Shown one piece after another: positions 24,327 to 33,502 of a DNA stretch of 58,140 nucleotides. Source of the DNA: Bacteroidia bacterium (GTDB lineage: Bacteria > Bacteroidota > Bacteroidia > Cytophagales > Cyclobacteriaceae); assembly GCA_030426345.1 (NCBI GenBank), contig JAUHYU010000019.1, positions 1 to 58,140 of the forward strand, read 5' to 3'. The notes below the pieces were generated by a model that searched no databases, was not told the DNA's origin, and worked only from the letters and a program-made list of their open reading frames with translations. The position numbers were made by a program, and so were the translations under genes. The stretch's first letter is position 1. Each line of letters begins with the position of its first letter.

Positions 24327-26250
24327 CCATTAGCTCAAAAGCACTGCGGTACGCGTCAATTTCATGGATATAGTTTAGGAATTTTTCATAAAAACTATTT
24401 TGCCCAATAGTTCCGCTATCCCCGATTACGACCAGCTTTTTTTTGGCCCGGGTCATTGCAACATTCATGCGACGCGTATCCGCCAGAAAACCAATTTCCC
24501 CCTTTTCATTTGACCGCACCAAGCTGATGTAGATGATGTCCCGCTCTTGTCCCTGAAACGAATCCACAGTGTTAATCACTACTTTATTATACAACAAATC
24601 ATCTTCAGGAAATTGTTCTTCAAAAATTTCCCGAAGCAAATTGACTTGGGCTTTGTAAGGGGAAATGATGCCAATGTTTTGAATATCATCCAATTTTTCC
24701 ATGGATTTTAGATGCTTTATGTAGCTCTGAAAATGTCTAAAGAGCAACAGAGCTTCTTCATTGTTATATGAACTTTTGCTTTCCAGATCAACTTGTTCAA
24801 AATATCCAGTTCCTGCTGTATCAATAAATTCCACAGATTGGTCGGTTTCAAAAATTTTCCATTGGGCAACCAATTCATTTGGAAATAATTGATCTTTATA
24901 AAAATACCGACTTGAAAATGTCATGATATCTGTATGCATGCGGTATTGCTCCCGAAGCATCACATCTGCATTGTTGCGCTTGATCGCCTTTTCAAACAAT
25001 GTCACCTCCAGTCCATTTCTCGCAGCATCAAATGATTTGATAGTTGGCGGAAGTTGAAAGTGATCTCCCGCAAAAATTACTTTGTCAGATTTCAATATTG
25101 GAATCCATGCAGCTGGCTCTAGAGCCTGAGCTGCCTCATCCATAAATACTGTTTCAAACCGCATGCCCTTCAATTGGTAATTATTAGCACCGACCAGCGT
25201 AGAGGCAATCACTTGCGCACTGGAAAGAATTCCATTTACAATATAAAACTCCAAATGCTCTGCTTCATCTTTTAGCTTGCTCGCTTCTGCAAAAAGCATT
25301 CTCCTTTGTTCTCGTTCGGATGGGCCAAAGTTGCGTTTGTACTTCTTGCCCATGCTCCGATACTCATCTGCTCGTTTCCGAAGTGTCTTGAGTTCTTTAT
25401 AATCGCTGTGGTGGACGATTTTGGCATCAAGCGTATTGCTAAGAATGTTTTGAGTTACGCGCGCCGGATGCCCAATACGCACCACATTTACACCCTCCTG
25501 ATCCAATTTTTCAACAAATAAATCTACAGCTGCGTTGCTCGGGGCACATACCAACACTTGCTGTTCCTCCCGTAGTTTATATAAAATTGCTTGAACCAAG
25601 GTGGTTGTTTTGCCGGTTCCGGGAGGGCCATGGATTATTGCCACATCTTGAGCATTGCAGATTAGGTTCAATGCTTCATTTTGACTTTGGTTCAACCCTG
25701 AAAGAGTGATTGGTGATCGAGTGTCAAATTGAGCCTCTTGGCCACCGAGCAATATTTCTTTCAATTGGTTGATCCGCTCATCCTTTGTTTTGATGAGTGC
25801 TTTCAGGGCATATTCCATTTCCCGGTATGCACTTTCATCAAAGAGTAATTGTACCCCAAGATTACCATCGTGAATCCATTCCGGCACGTCATCACAATTT
25901 AGTGTCATTAGCATTTCATGCTCCTTCACCTGATTGACAACACCGTTTACCACCTCGCTGCTTTCATGGTTTTTTCCTGCATTTGAGAACAAACTAACGA
26001 GCTTACCCGACTGAAAAAGGTGTGCGTCACGATGTTCGGGAGGTCGCGAAATCTTTACCAATAGCCTTTCTCCAGAATCGTATTTGGTTTTCTCCAGTTG
26101 CACAGGATACCAACAAACACCCTGAGTTCGCCGTTCTTTCAGCGAAGTGCCGATCATTTTGCGTTTGTATATTAGCAGGTCTTCGTCCTTTTCCTTCCTG
26201 AGCAGGGTGAGCAGATACTCGATTTCTTCTTGGATATCCTTTTTTGCCAT
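24319..26250 (-). CDS. Superfamily 1 DNA/RNA helicase (UPF1/IGHMBP2-like)
   Basis: A 643-aa helicase. The N-terminal about 180 residues form a beta-rich region as in IGHMBP2-type helicases. Motif I is HGPPGTGKTTTLVQ (about 210-223), motif II MDEAAQALEPAAW (about 372-384), motif III FAGDHFQLPP, motif V VDSFQGQERDIIYISLVRSN (about 563-582) and motif VI RRMNVAMTRAKKKLVVIGD. Proteins of this kind unwind DNA or RNA 5' to 3'. It appears to be a single-gene unit with its stop inside a hairpin terminator. Confidence 0.93.
   Translation of the reverse strand: MAKKDIQEEIEYLLTLLRKEKDEDLLIYKRKMIGTSLKERRTQGVCWYPVQLEKTKYDSGERLLVKISRPPEHRDAHLFQSGKLVSLFSNAGKNHESSEVVNGVVNQVKEHEMLMTLNCDDVPEWIHDGNLGVQLLFDESAYREMEYALKALIKTKDERINQLKEILLGGQEAQFDTRSPITLSGLNQSQNEALNLICNAQDVAIIHGPPGTGKTTTLVQAILYKLREEQQVLVCAPSNAAVDLFVEKLDQEGVNVVRIGHPARVTQNILSNTLDAKIVHHSDYKELKTLRKRADEYRSMGKKYKRNFGPSEREQRRMLFAEASKLKDEAEHLEFYIVNGILSSAQVIASTLVGANNYQLKGMRFETVFMDEAAQALEPAAWIPILKSDKVIFAGDHFQLPPTIKSFDAARNGLEVTLFEKAIKRNNADVMLREQYRMHTDIMTFSSRYFYKDQLFPNELVAQWKIFETDQSVEFIDTAGTGYFEQVDLESKSSYNNEEALLLFRHFQSYIKHLKSMEKLDDIQNIGIISPYKAQVNLLREIFEEQFPEDDLLYNKVVINTVDSFQGQERDIIYISLVRSNEKGEIGFLADTRRMNVAMTRAKKKLVVIGDSGTIGQNSFYEKFLNYIHEIDAYRSAFELMEG
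24700..24709 (+). repeat. Dispersed motif CATGGATTTT, copy 7
   Basis: Antisense in the helicase gene, encoding Lys-Ser-Met; extension AGAT-GC-TTTAT. Confidence 0.9.
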
Positions 26251-26317
26251 TATGGAATTGATGTGCTCAAAAGTAGGTAGGTTAATGAGGAAATTGCAGT
26301 TTTAAATCGTAATAAGA

Positions 26318-27322
26318 TCAATAAGGAATCGGTTTGTATTTAGATTCGTTAAATATCTTTAGAGCGTCATCCAATTTCATAATCTCTGGCACAGAAGCTC
26401 CGGTCTCTTCTGCATACTTTTGCACGATCCTCCATCCGACCCATCTGCCTATTCTCCCGGGACAATTTTCACCAACTTCAACGGTTTTTGGGCGCTCACT
26501 GATAAATTTATCCTTGATAAAAGCATCCGTCTCAAACAGTACTTCATTTTCCAGCAAGCTTGCCCAGATCACCGGCTCGTGCTCCTCAATATCTGTCGTT
26601 TCAAAAGTGGTGTAACCTGTAAAAAGACTGTCAGGAGTACATGGCATAAGGTTTTTGGCCATGTAGAGTACCTTCCCGTAATGTACCATATCTGCTAGAG
26701 CAGTCTTGTCGGCATAGTTGGTTTTATTATAATAATTTGAATATAACATCATGATCTGAGGAACCATATATGCTTTTTGATATCTATTTAATATATATCC
26801 TGGGACATCCTTGGGGAGATATCTGCCTTTCATTCCCAAATAAAAATCTAGGCCAATGACGATCAGGCTATCTGACATATAAAGGTCATTGGCGATACCG
26901 GTCACTACAGTTTTTATTTTAGGTATTTTAGCGTTGGGGTAATAAAATTTTAAATGTCGAAATGCGTTTTCAAATTGAATCCGGATATCTTCCATGTCGC
27001 CAAAAGTATTTTCTACCTCTATAAAAAGTGAATCAATATTTTTATCATTTAGTAAATTATAATATCTGTCTATTAAAATTTCAGGTTTTGGATATTGCGA
27101 AATATTTAAAAATGACTCAGCAAACATTGTGTTTTGCGACAGGAGCTTTGCCAGATCGTTTTTTGTCGGAATCTTATGTAGTTTTCCCTCGAGCCGTTCG
27201 ATGCTAACATTTACTTCAATATGCGAAACATCAGGGGCATCAATGCACTTTTTATCAGCACAAGCGTAGAAAACCAATGACAACAAGACGATATTAAAGA
27301 TTCTTTTTATGATTTTTTCCAT
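26318..27322 (-). CDS. gldB: Gliding motility lipoprotein GldB
   Basis: Lipoprotein needed for gliding in Flavobacterium. The frame is open much further upstream (to 27445), but the ATG at 27322 begins the lipoprotein signal MEKIIKRIFNIVLLSLVFYAC and is preferred. The 334-aa body carries the recognisable GldB features: HIEVNVSIERLE, then YYPNAKIPKIKTVVTGIAND, LIVIGLDFYLGMKGRYLP (about 180-197), a central MVHYGKVLYMAK and the C-terminal GRIGRWVGWRIVQKYAEE. Presence of gldB suggests gliding and links the host to gliding Bacteroidota. Its start is only 28 bases from the start of the divergent beta-barrel gene. Confidence 0.9.
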   Translation of the reverse strand: MEKIIKRIFNIVLLSLVFYACADKKCIDAPDVSHIEVNVSIERLEGKLHKIPTKNDLAKLLSQNTMFAESFLNISQYPKPEILIDRYYNLLNDKNIDSLFIEVENTFGDMEDIRIQFENAFRHLKFYYPNAKIPKIKTVVTGIANDLYMSDSLIVIGLDFYLGMKGRYLPKDVPGYILNRYQKAYMVPQIMMLYSNYYNKTNYADKTALADMVHYGKVLYMAKNLMPCTPDSLFTGYTTFETTDIEEHEPVIWASLLENEVLFETDAFIKDKFISERPKTVEVGENCPGRIGRWVGWRIVQKYAEETGASVPEIMKLDDALKIFNESKYKPIPY

Positions 27323-27350
27323 CAACACAACAACAAATTTTAGCCAATTC

Positions 27351-27986
27351 ATGAAAAATATATTCATCGCAAGTTTAATGATTTTAACTATAAATGTAGC
27401 CAACGCACAAACAAATATAGGATTAAAGCTTTCTTCATCCATCAATGCTCCGCGAATTTCATATACCGACGATTCTTACACGATTGACAAAGGATCCAAT
27501 GCTTTCAATCCTTCGGCAGTGCTTTTTGCAGATATTGCTCTAGCCAAAAGCTATTATTTTTCCACGGGACTGGGCTATATTTCTAAACGAATCAACCTTG
27601 CTACCAATGGATTTGATTCTAATATTTCTAATCAAAAGCAGTACAACATTCAATACATTCAGGTTCCTGCCACGCTAAAACTATTGACTAACGAAGTGGC
27701 CTTGGATAAGAAATTGTACTTTCAATTTGGGCCGCAATTTGATATTGCCGTGCATCACAAGGAGAACAACCCGAAACTTCAGGTCATTAAGAAGTTTCAG
27801 CCAATAGACATATCCCTACTTTTTGCGGCGGGCATGCAAATCCAGCTAGCCCCACAGACTGCTGTACAAATAGGGATTAGTTATACCAGAAGCCTGATAA
27901 ATGTTGCTAGGAAAACATGGATGGACGATGGGGATTTAAGCATAAAGAATGATCTTTTTGGAATTGATCTTGGCATAAAGTTTTAA
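27351..27986 (+). CDS. Outer-membrane beta-barrel protein (PorT-like family)
   Basis: A 211-aa small outer-membrane barrel. The frame is open from 27309, but ATG 27351 starts the signal peptide MKNIFIASLMILTINVANAQ. Eight or so amphipathic strands follow (IGLKLSSSINAPRISY, YYFSTGLGYISKRI, LYFQFGPQFDIAVHH, AVQIGISYTRSLINV), ending in the aromatic FGIDLGIKF typical of barrel insertion. It fits the widespread PorT-like/OmpA-like barrel family of Bacteroidota; whether it serves type IX secretion cannot be told. It is divergent from gldB with 28 bases between starts, so each promoter must overlap the other gene. Confidence 0.8.
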   Translation: MKNIFIASLMILTINVANAQTNIGLKLSSSINAPRISYTDDSYTIDKGSNAFNPSAVLFADIALAKSYYFSTGLGYISKRINLATNGFDSNISNQKQYNIQYIQVPATLKLLTNEVALDKKLYFQFGPQFDIAVHHKENNPKLQVIKKFQPIDISLLFAAGMQIQLAPQTAVQIGISYTRSLINVARKTWMDDGDLSIKNDLFGIDLGIKF

Positions 27987-28055
27987 TGATAAATCCTGTT
28001 ATTTTGACTTTCATATAGTTATTTGCATATTGATTTATCACTACCAACTACGATC

Positions 28056-30869
28056 ATGTACAAGAAAATATCCTTATTATCCATTGCTATATTGTTTGCC
28101 ACTTGCCTTATGGCCCAGATGCAGGTTGTAGAAAGTTTAGACTCTACCATTCCTGTGGACCCGAAGATAAAAATTGGGAAACTCGAAAATGGACTTACAT
28201 ATTATATCAGGCAGAATAAAAAACCGGAAAGTAGAGCCGAGCTGCGGTTAGTAGTCAAGGCAGGCTCGATACTAGAAGATGAAGATCAGCTTGGCTTGGC
28301 TCATTTCATGGAGCACATGGAATTTAATGGCACTAAAAACTTTGCCAAAAATGATCTGGTAAAGTACCTACAATCCATAGGTGTTAAATTTGGGGCTGAC
28401 TTAAATGCCTATACATCGTTTGACGAAACAGTGTATATTTTGCCCGTACCTACCGATGATGAAAAAATCCTAAGTCAAAGTTTTCAGATCCTTGAGGATT
28501 GGGCGCACAATGCTACTTTATCTCATGAGGAAATTGACAATGAGCGGGGGGTGGTGATAGAAGAATGGAGAACTGGCAGAGGGGCCAATCAGCGGATGCG
28601 AGACAAAAACCTACCTGTGCTGCTGAAGGGATCGCGATATGCACAGCGATTGCCAATCGGCACGTTGGAAAATTTGGAAAATTTTAAGTACGAATCGTTG
28701 GTAAGATTCTACAAAGACTGGTACAGGCCGGATCTTATGGCAATCATAGCAATTGGAGATTTTGATGTAGAAGATATTGAAAAGCGCATTCAAAGCCACT
28801 TTTCGAAATTGCAAAACCCACCAAACCCAAGGGAAAGAAAAGAATACGCCGTTCCAGATCACGTGGAAACTTTAGTGAGCATTGCCAGTGACGAGGAGGC
28901 TTCATTTTCTACTATAAGCCTTTACATCAAGAATGACACAGATCCGGAGATCACCTTTCGTGACTACTACAACAATTTGTTAAATACTTTTTATACCGGT
29001 ATGCTGAATCTAAGGCTTCAGGAAATCTCAGAGAAACCATCACCCCCGTTTATATATGCGGGTACCAGTTATGGGGATTTTATTGGTGACAAGGCAGCAT
29101 TTTCTGCTTCGGTCAATGTAAAAGAGGGAGATTTGCTCAAGGGCTTCGCAAATATTTTGACAGAGTGCGAACGTGCAAAGCGCTACGGTTTTACAGAGGG
29201 GGAATTGGAGAGATTTAAAAAAGACTTTTTGAGTTTTTATGAACAGGCCTACAACGAGCGTGACAAATCTCAGTCCAGAAATTATGCTTCGGAATACATT
29301 AGAAATTTTCTAAAAGATGAGCCAATTCCAGGAATCGAGCTGGAATATGCATTTGCCAAAAAATATATTCCTCAAATCAGCTTGGAGGAGATTACCGCTT
29401 TAGGCGAAAAGTTTTTCCGGCCAGACAATCGTGTCGTTGTCGTAAATGCCCCAAAAAAGGAGGGGTACGTGTTGCCTTCCAAGGATGAAGTGCTGCAAGT
29501 GGTAGAAAAAGCATCTAAAATCCATGTGTCTCCTTATATCGACAATCTGACTGATACGGAATTGGTAACAGAACTTCCTGAGCCTCCTGGGAATATTGTC
29601 ACAACTTCAAAACGTGATGCAATTGGTGTCACAGAGTTAACATTATCCAATGGTGTAGAGGTGATTTTGAAGCCTACCAATTTTAAAAATGATCAAATTC
29701 TCATGACAGCTTGGAGTGATGGAGGCAGCTCGATTTACTCAGACGAAGACTACCCTTCTGCCAGCAACACCGATGCTGTGGTAAATGAAAGTGGAGTTGG
29801 AAATTTCACACCAACTGACTTACAAAAATTGCTTGCAGGGAAAAACGCAAATGCGAGACCATTTATTGGTGTTTTGAGTGAAGGGATGAATGGGAGTTGT
29901 GTGCCAAAAGATATGGAAACCATGTTTCAACTGATATACCTCAACTTTACCGCACCAAATAAAAGCCAAGATCTTTTTCAATCCTTCATAGATAAAAACA
30001 AGGCTTTGTACAAAAATTTGCTTGCAAACCCCACTTATTATTTCTACAATGAAAGAGCCAAAATCCTTTCACAAAACAATCCTAGGGGAGGGCAATTCCC
30101 CACAGAGGAGGATTGGGACAAGGTGGATTTTGATAGAACAATCGAAATTTATAAAGAGCGGTTTGCCAATGCCGCAGATTTTAAGTTTGTGTTTGTAGGC
30201 AATTTTAATGTCGATTCTATCAGACAATATCTTGAGAAGTACATTGCAATTCTTCCATCCACTGATGAGAGAGAGACTTGGAAAGATTTGGGCATTCGGG
30301 CTTTTCAAGGCGTTGTGAAAAAAGACATACTCAAAGGATCAGATCCAAAAAGTTCTGTTTATATCCGGTTTCATGGGCCATATCATTATGACCGCAAAAT
30401 CAATCACCAAATCAAATCACTGGCAGATGTCATGAATATTTCACTAATAGAAAAAATTAGGGAAGAACAAGGTGGAGTTTATGGAATTAGTGCCAATTCT
30501 CTTACACAAAAAATCCCATATGAAAACTTTGCGATGGCCATATCATTTCCCTGCAAACCGGAAAATGCTGATACGCTGAGCAATGCTGTAATGGAGGTAA
30601 TCAAAGATATCCAAAATCGTGGTGTGAGCGATGATCATTTCGAAAAAGTGGTCGAAACCCAAACCCGCGAAATGGAAGTAAAAATCAAAGAGAATGGGTA
30701 TTGGATGAGTGCATTAAAGCAAAGCTATCAATATGGATACGATCCGGAAGAAATTCCAAACTATCAGTCGCGCATTGATCAATTGAAAAAAGCGGATTTG
30801 CAAGCTGTTGCAAAAAAGTATTTAGATTTCAATAACTTGATCCTGTTGAAGCTTTTACCTGAAGAATAG
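28056..30869 (+). CDS. M16 family zinc metallopeptidase (insulinase/pitrilysin type)
   Basis: A 937-aa exported protease. ATG 28056 starts the signal peptide MYKKISLLSIAILFATCLMAQ; the frame is open from 28023. The inverted zinc motif HFMEH gives His83, Glu86 and His87, and the distal Glu lies in NERGVVIEEWR at about residues 160-170. Two M16 halves are present: active at about 30-260, and inactive C-terminal domains at about 540-930 with GGVYGISANS and the R/Y region. Length and order match periplasmic M16B/pitrilysin proteins such as PqqL-like peptidases. It degrades or processes peptides; the substrate is unknown. It ends 20 bases before the convergent histidine-kinase stop. Confidence 0.92.
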   Translation: MYKKISLLSIAILFATCLMAQMQVVESLDSTIPVDPKIKIGKLENGLTYYIRQNKKPESRAELRLVVKAGSILEDEDQLGLAHFMEHMEFNGTKNFAKNDLVKYLQSIGVKFGADLNAYTSFDETVYILPVPTDDEKILSQSFQILEDWAHNATLSHEEIDNERGVVIEEWRTGRGANQRMRDKNLPVLLKGSRYAQRLPIGTLENLENFKYESLVRFYKDWYRPDLMAIIAIGDFDVEDIEKRIQSHFSKLQNPPNPRERKEYAVPDHVETLVSIASDEEASFSTISLYIKNDTDPEITFRDYYNNLLNTFYTGMLNLRLQEISEKPSPPFIYAGTSYGDFIGDKAAFSASVNVKEGDLLKGFANILTECERAKRYGFTEGELERFKKDFLSFYEQAYNERDKSQSRNYASEYIRNFLKDEPIPGIELEYAFAKKYIPQISLEEITALGEKFFRPDNRVVVVNAPKKEGYVLPSKDEVLQVVEKASKIHVSPYIDNLTDTELVTELPEPPGNIVTTSKRDAIGVTELTLSNGVEVILKPTNFKNDQILMTAWSDGGSSIYSDEDYPSASNTDAVVNESGVGNFTPTDLQKLLAGKNANARPFIGVLSEGMNGSCVPKDMETMFQLIYLNFTAPNKSQDLFQSFIDKNKALYKNLLANPTYYFYNERAKILSQNNPRGGQFPTEEDWDKVDFDRTIEIYKERFANAADFKFVFVGNFNVDSIRQYLEKYIAILPSTDERETWKDLGIRAFQGVVKKDILKGSDPKSSVYIRFHGPYHYDRKINHQIKSLADVMNISLIEKIREEQGGVYGISANSLTQKIPYENFAMAISFPCKPENADTLSNAVMEVIKDIQNRGVSDDHFEKVVETQTREMEVKIKENGYWMSALKQSYQYGYDPEEIPNYQSRIDQLKKADLQAVAKKYLDFNNLILLKLLPEE
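29517..29526 (-). repeat. Dispersed motif CATGGATTTT, copy 8
   Basis: Inside the M16 gene in a different frame (Lys-Ile-His); extension AGAT-GC-TTTTTC is a full match. Confidence 0.9.
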
Positions 30870-30888
30870 CAGCAGCACCATGGACTTA

Positions 30889-32814
30889 TTATACTTCAGG
30901 TACTGTGATGTACTTATCTTTTAGGCTGGGTAGCACTACCCTAAACATGGTTCCATAAGGTGTTTGGGGTTCTACAGAAATTGTTCCTTTTAATTTTTCA
31001 ACTGTTTCCTTAACAATATAAAGCCCAAGCCCAGAGCCACTGTGTTTTTGCGTTGCCCTAAAGAACATTTCAAATATTCTTGGAAGGAGGTTTTCGGGAA
31101 TTCCAATTCCATTATCTAAAACCTCAATAATACAATTCGTATATTCCATATAAACATTTACTTCCACAAACGGACATTCTTGGTAAGGATTGGCATATTT
31201 TAAACTATTGGAAATAAGGTTGTTTAAAATAATGCTGAGACGCTGTAAGTCTGAAAAAAGCACCACATCCTCGCATACATTACAAATTCTCTTAATTTCA
31301 TTTGCAGTTTTTATGTAATGTTGCCCTTCAAACAGCTCATGGATCAGCTCATTAATATTGATTCTGCTTACTGATACTCCCAACCTTGAATTTCTAGAAA
31401 GGTTGATAATTTCATTTATAAATTGATCGAGTTTCACTATGCTTTTTTCTTGCATTTCAATGTACTCATGAACTTTCTCCGGGCTGGTTTCCATTTTCAT
31501 TAGGCTGATCAAGCCAAGAATAGATGTGAGTGGGGCTCTAAGATCATGAGACACGCGATATACAAAACTATCTAATTCGCTGTTTACTTTCTCTAAATCA
31601 CGGTTCTTTTCAATCAGTTTTAGATGCGATTGCTTTAGGTCTGTGATATCTTCTACATCTACCGAAACTCCCTTTATTTTTCCTATTTCTGTTATCGGGG
31701 AAGTCCTGATTTGCCAGACATGTTCTTCTATGTCGTTATAGTCCTGATCAAGATAAATACTCGGCTTTCCATTCAATGCAGTCTCAAACCTATTTTTCCA
31801 GATTCCTTTTTGCTTCGGGTCATCAAATAAATCCAGTACATTTTGATGGATTTTTGGAACTTTATTGTACTTTTTTTGAATGTCATTAGAAAAAGCAACA
31901 TTAAAGTCCATCAATTCGAGGCGGGTATTTATCAACCATATGGATCGATCCGAACTATCCAAAATAGACCGTAGATTAGACTCCTTGTCTATAAAGTCTA
32001 CCATCCGCTCCGCGACTTTCAATTCAAGGTTTTGGTTAAGCTCTTTAAATTCATCAATAATCTCAGCAACGTCATGCTGCAGCAAAGACATAACCTGCAT
32101 CAACTCAAAACCCGGACTGTTTTCATCATCATCAATTTCAACCTTGTTAAACCTCCCTTCCCATGAGATTTGCCCTAGCATTTCCAAAACTTTTTGATTG
32201 CTGTTCTGGTGCGCAACATGCATATTTTCAATGATATCTATCAGTTCATCCTTGCTTTTGTTGCGCATAGATGCTCGACTTGGAATCTGTAGTTTCTCTA
32301 TTTTTGAGATTTCTTCCTCAGAGGGTGATTTTGCAACTATGCTAGTTAATGCATCTTTTACAGAGTCAGCAACAGATAAATTTTTGACCTTTTGCTTCAG
32401 AAATGAAGAATATATGCGTGTAACAATACTTATTTTTGGAGGAAATATTAAAAATATACTATTCCAAGCCTCCATATATTTCTTGACAATTTGTAAGATG
32501 GCACTTCTTACCTTTATTCCAGGAAAGGTAATATTACTAAAATCCCATACCACAGTAGCCCCCTCTATGGACTGCGTGGAAATTATTTGGTTCAGCAGAC
32601 CTGTTACTTTGTTCAAATCAGAAGGTTTCGGTGTACCCGACGAATTTACGACAACAATATCTTTATCGAGCAATGCAATATGACAACGATAACTGCCACT
32701 ACCTGAAATATAGTTATCATGAGACCTTAAACTAAGGTTGAACTCTTTGATATCAAATCCATTCCAATTAATGAATTCTTCTGTGTTCGATATTTGAATT
32801 ACTTCTGATTGCAA
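30889..32814 (-). CDS. Sensor histidine kinase with STAS-like and PAS domains
   Basis: A 641-aa cytoplasmic kinase with no membrane helix. The N-terminal about 160 residues look like a STAS-type fold (VVVNSSGTPKPSDLNKVTG, GATVVWDFSNITFPGIKVRS). A coiled-coil linker leads to a PAS domain (about 275-385) and then the kinase core: H-box YRVSHDLRAPLTS with His423, N-box LNNLISNSLKYAN, G1 DNGIGIPE, F-box RIFEMFFRA and G2 GSGLGLYIVKETVEKL. It should autophosphorylate on His423 and pass phosphate to a response regulator, but none is adjacent. The start is the ATG at 32814; the stop lies 20 bases from the M16 stop (convergent). Confidence 0.93.
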   Translation of the reverse strand: MQSEVIQISNTEEFINWNGFDIKEFNLSLRSHDNYISGSGSYRCHIALLDKDIVVVNSSGTPKPSDLNKVTGLLNQIISTQSIEGATVVWDFSNITFPGIKVRSAILQIVKKYMEAWNSIFLIFPPKISIVTRIYSSFLKQKVKNLSVADSVKDALTSIVAKSPSEEEISKIEKLQIPSRASMRNKSKDELIDIIENMHVAHQNSNQKVLEMLGQISWEGRFNKVEIDDDENSPGFELMQVMSLLQHDVAEIIDEFKELNQNLELKVAERMVDFIDKESNLRSILDSSDRSIWLINTRLELMDFNVAFSNDIQKKYNKVPKIHQNVLDLFDDPKQKGIWKNRFETALNGKPSIYLDQDYNDIEEHVWQIRTSPITEIGKIKGVSVDVEDITDLKQSHLKLIEKNRDLEKVNSELDSFVYRVSHDLRAPLTSILGLISLMKMETSPEKVHEYIEMQEKSIVKLDQFINEIINLSRNSRLGVSVSRININELIHELFEGQHYIKTANEIKRICNVCEDVVLFSDLQRLSIILNNLISNSLKYANPYQECPFVEVNVYMEYTNCIIEVLDNGIGIPENLLPRIFEMFFRATQKHSGSGLGLYIVKETVEKLKGTISVEPQTPYGTMFRVVLPSLKDKYITVPEV

Positions 32815-32872
32815 TTTGAAAACTGGAAATGTATAAACTAATAAGGGTGATTTGAATGTTGATTGGTATCTA

Positions 32873-33316
32873 TTATTTCATGTTAAAAGTATATTCCCCT
32901 CCAAGTGCTGCAATTCTTCCTCCTGTGTCTGTTCCCAGAGGAATTGTAAATATGGCGGTGAAATTTGATTCATTGATAGGATTCAAGGTCATCACAACTC
33001 CATCTTGGCGAGTTATGGATTTTCCATCTTCACTTACTGAATAGGTTCCTGACGGCCATACGGCCTGAGCTCCAGTATAGTGTCCTGAAGTGGTCATATC
33101 AGATGCTGTAAAGGAAACTGTAAAACTGGCCCAATCTGTACCTGAAGAAGCGGTACTTGGTGGAGTATTTACGGAACTATACACCCAGGTTTTAGATGTG
33201 AGTATATTTGTGGTCATTTGCTTTGGTGTTTCCTCATCATTTTTATCACAATTTTGGAATATCAATAAAAATACCAATGAGCAAAGACCCAACTTAATTC
33301 CTTTAAAATATCTCAT
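32873..33316 (-). CDS. Small lipoprotein of lipocalin-like type
   Basis: A 147-aa exported protein with lipobox LIFQNC (Cys at about residue 23), then a beta-rich domain with a repeated pattern (KTWVYSSVNT, SFTVSFTASDM, GTYSVSEDGKSITRQDG, VVMTLNPINESNFTAIFTIP). This resembles the lipocalin-like domains of Bacteroidota surface lipoproteins. No function can be assigned. It stands alone, about 58 bases before the histidine-kinase start on the same strand, so they could share a transcript. Confidence 0.75.
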   Translation of the reverse strand: MRYFKGIKLGLCSLVFLLIFQNCDKNDEETPKQMTTNILTSKTWVYSSVNTPPSTASSGTDWASFTVSFTASDMTTSGHYTGAQAVWPSGTYSVSEDGKSITRQDGVVMTLNPINESNFTAIFTIPLGTDTGGRIAALGGEYTFNMK

Positions 33317-33502
33317 TTTGATACGTGTTGTAGTTTATATTTTCTTTAATGCCTAAATGTCGGGAAAAAAATGAACAAGAATATTGATGAAACCTAATAT
33401 TTTGTGATTTGTGTACCATTTCGCTATAAAAATCAATAATTATCCATGGGCTATAGCATCTTTTTTGCTGATACTTATTACCTTAGGATTTGTCTACAAA
33501 CA

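Noticed and set aside
27323-27445. Longer GldB with an extra N-terminal 41 residues
   Set aside because: It would put a long extension before the lipoprotein signal and overlap the divergent barrel gene start.
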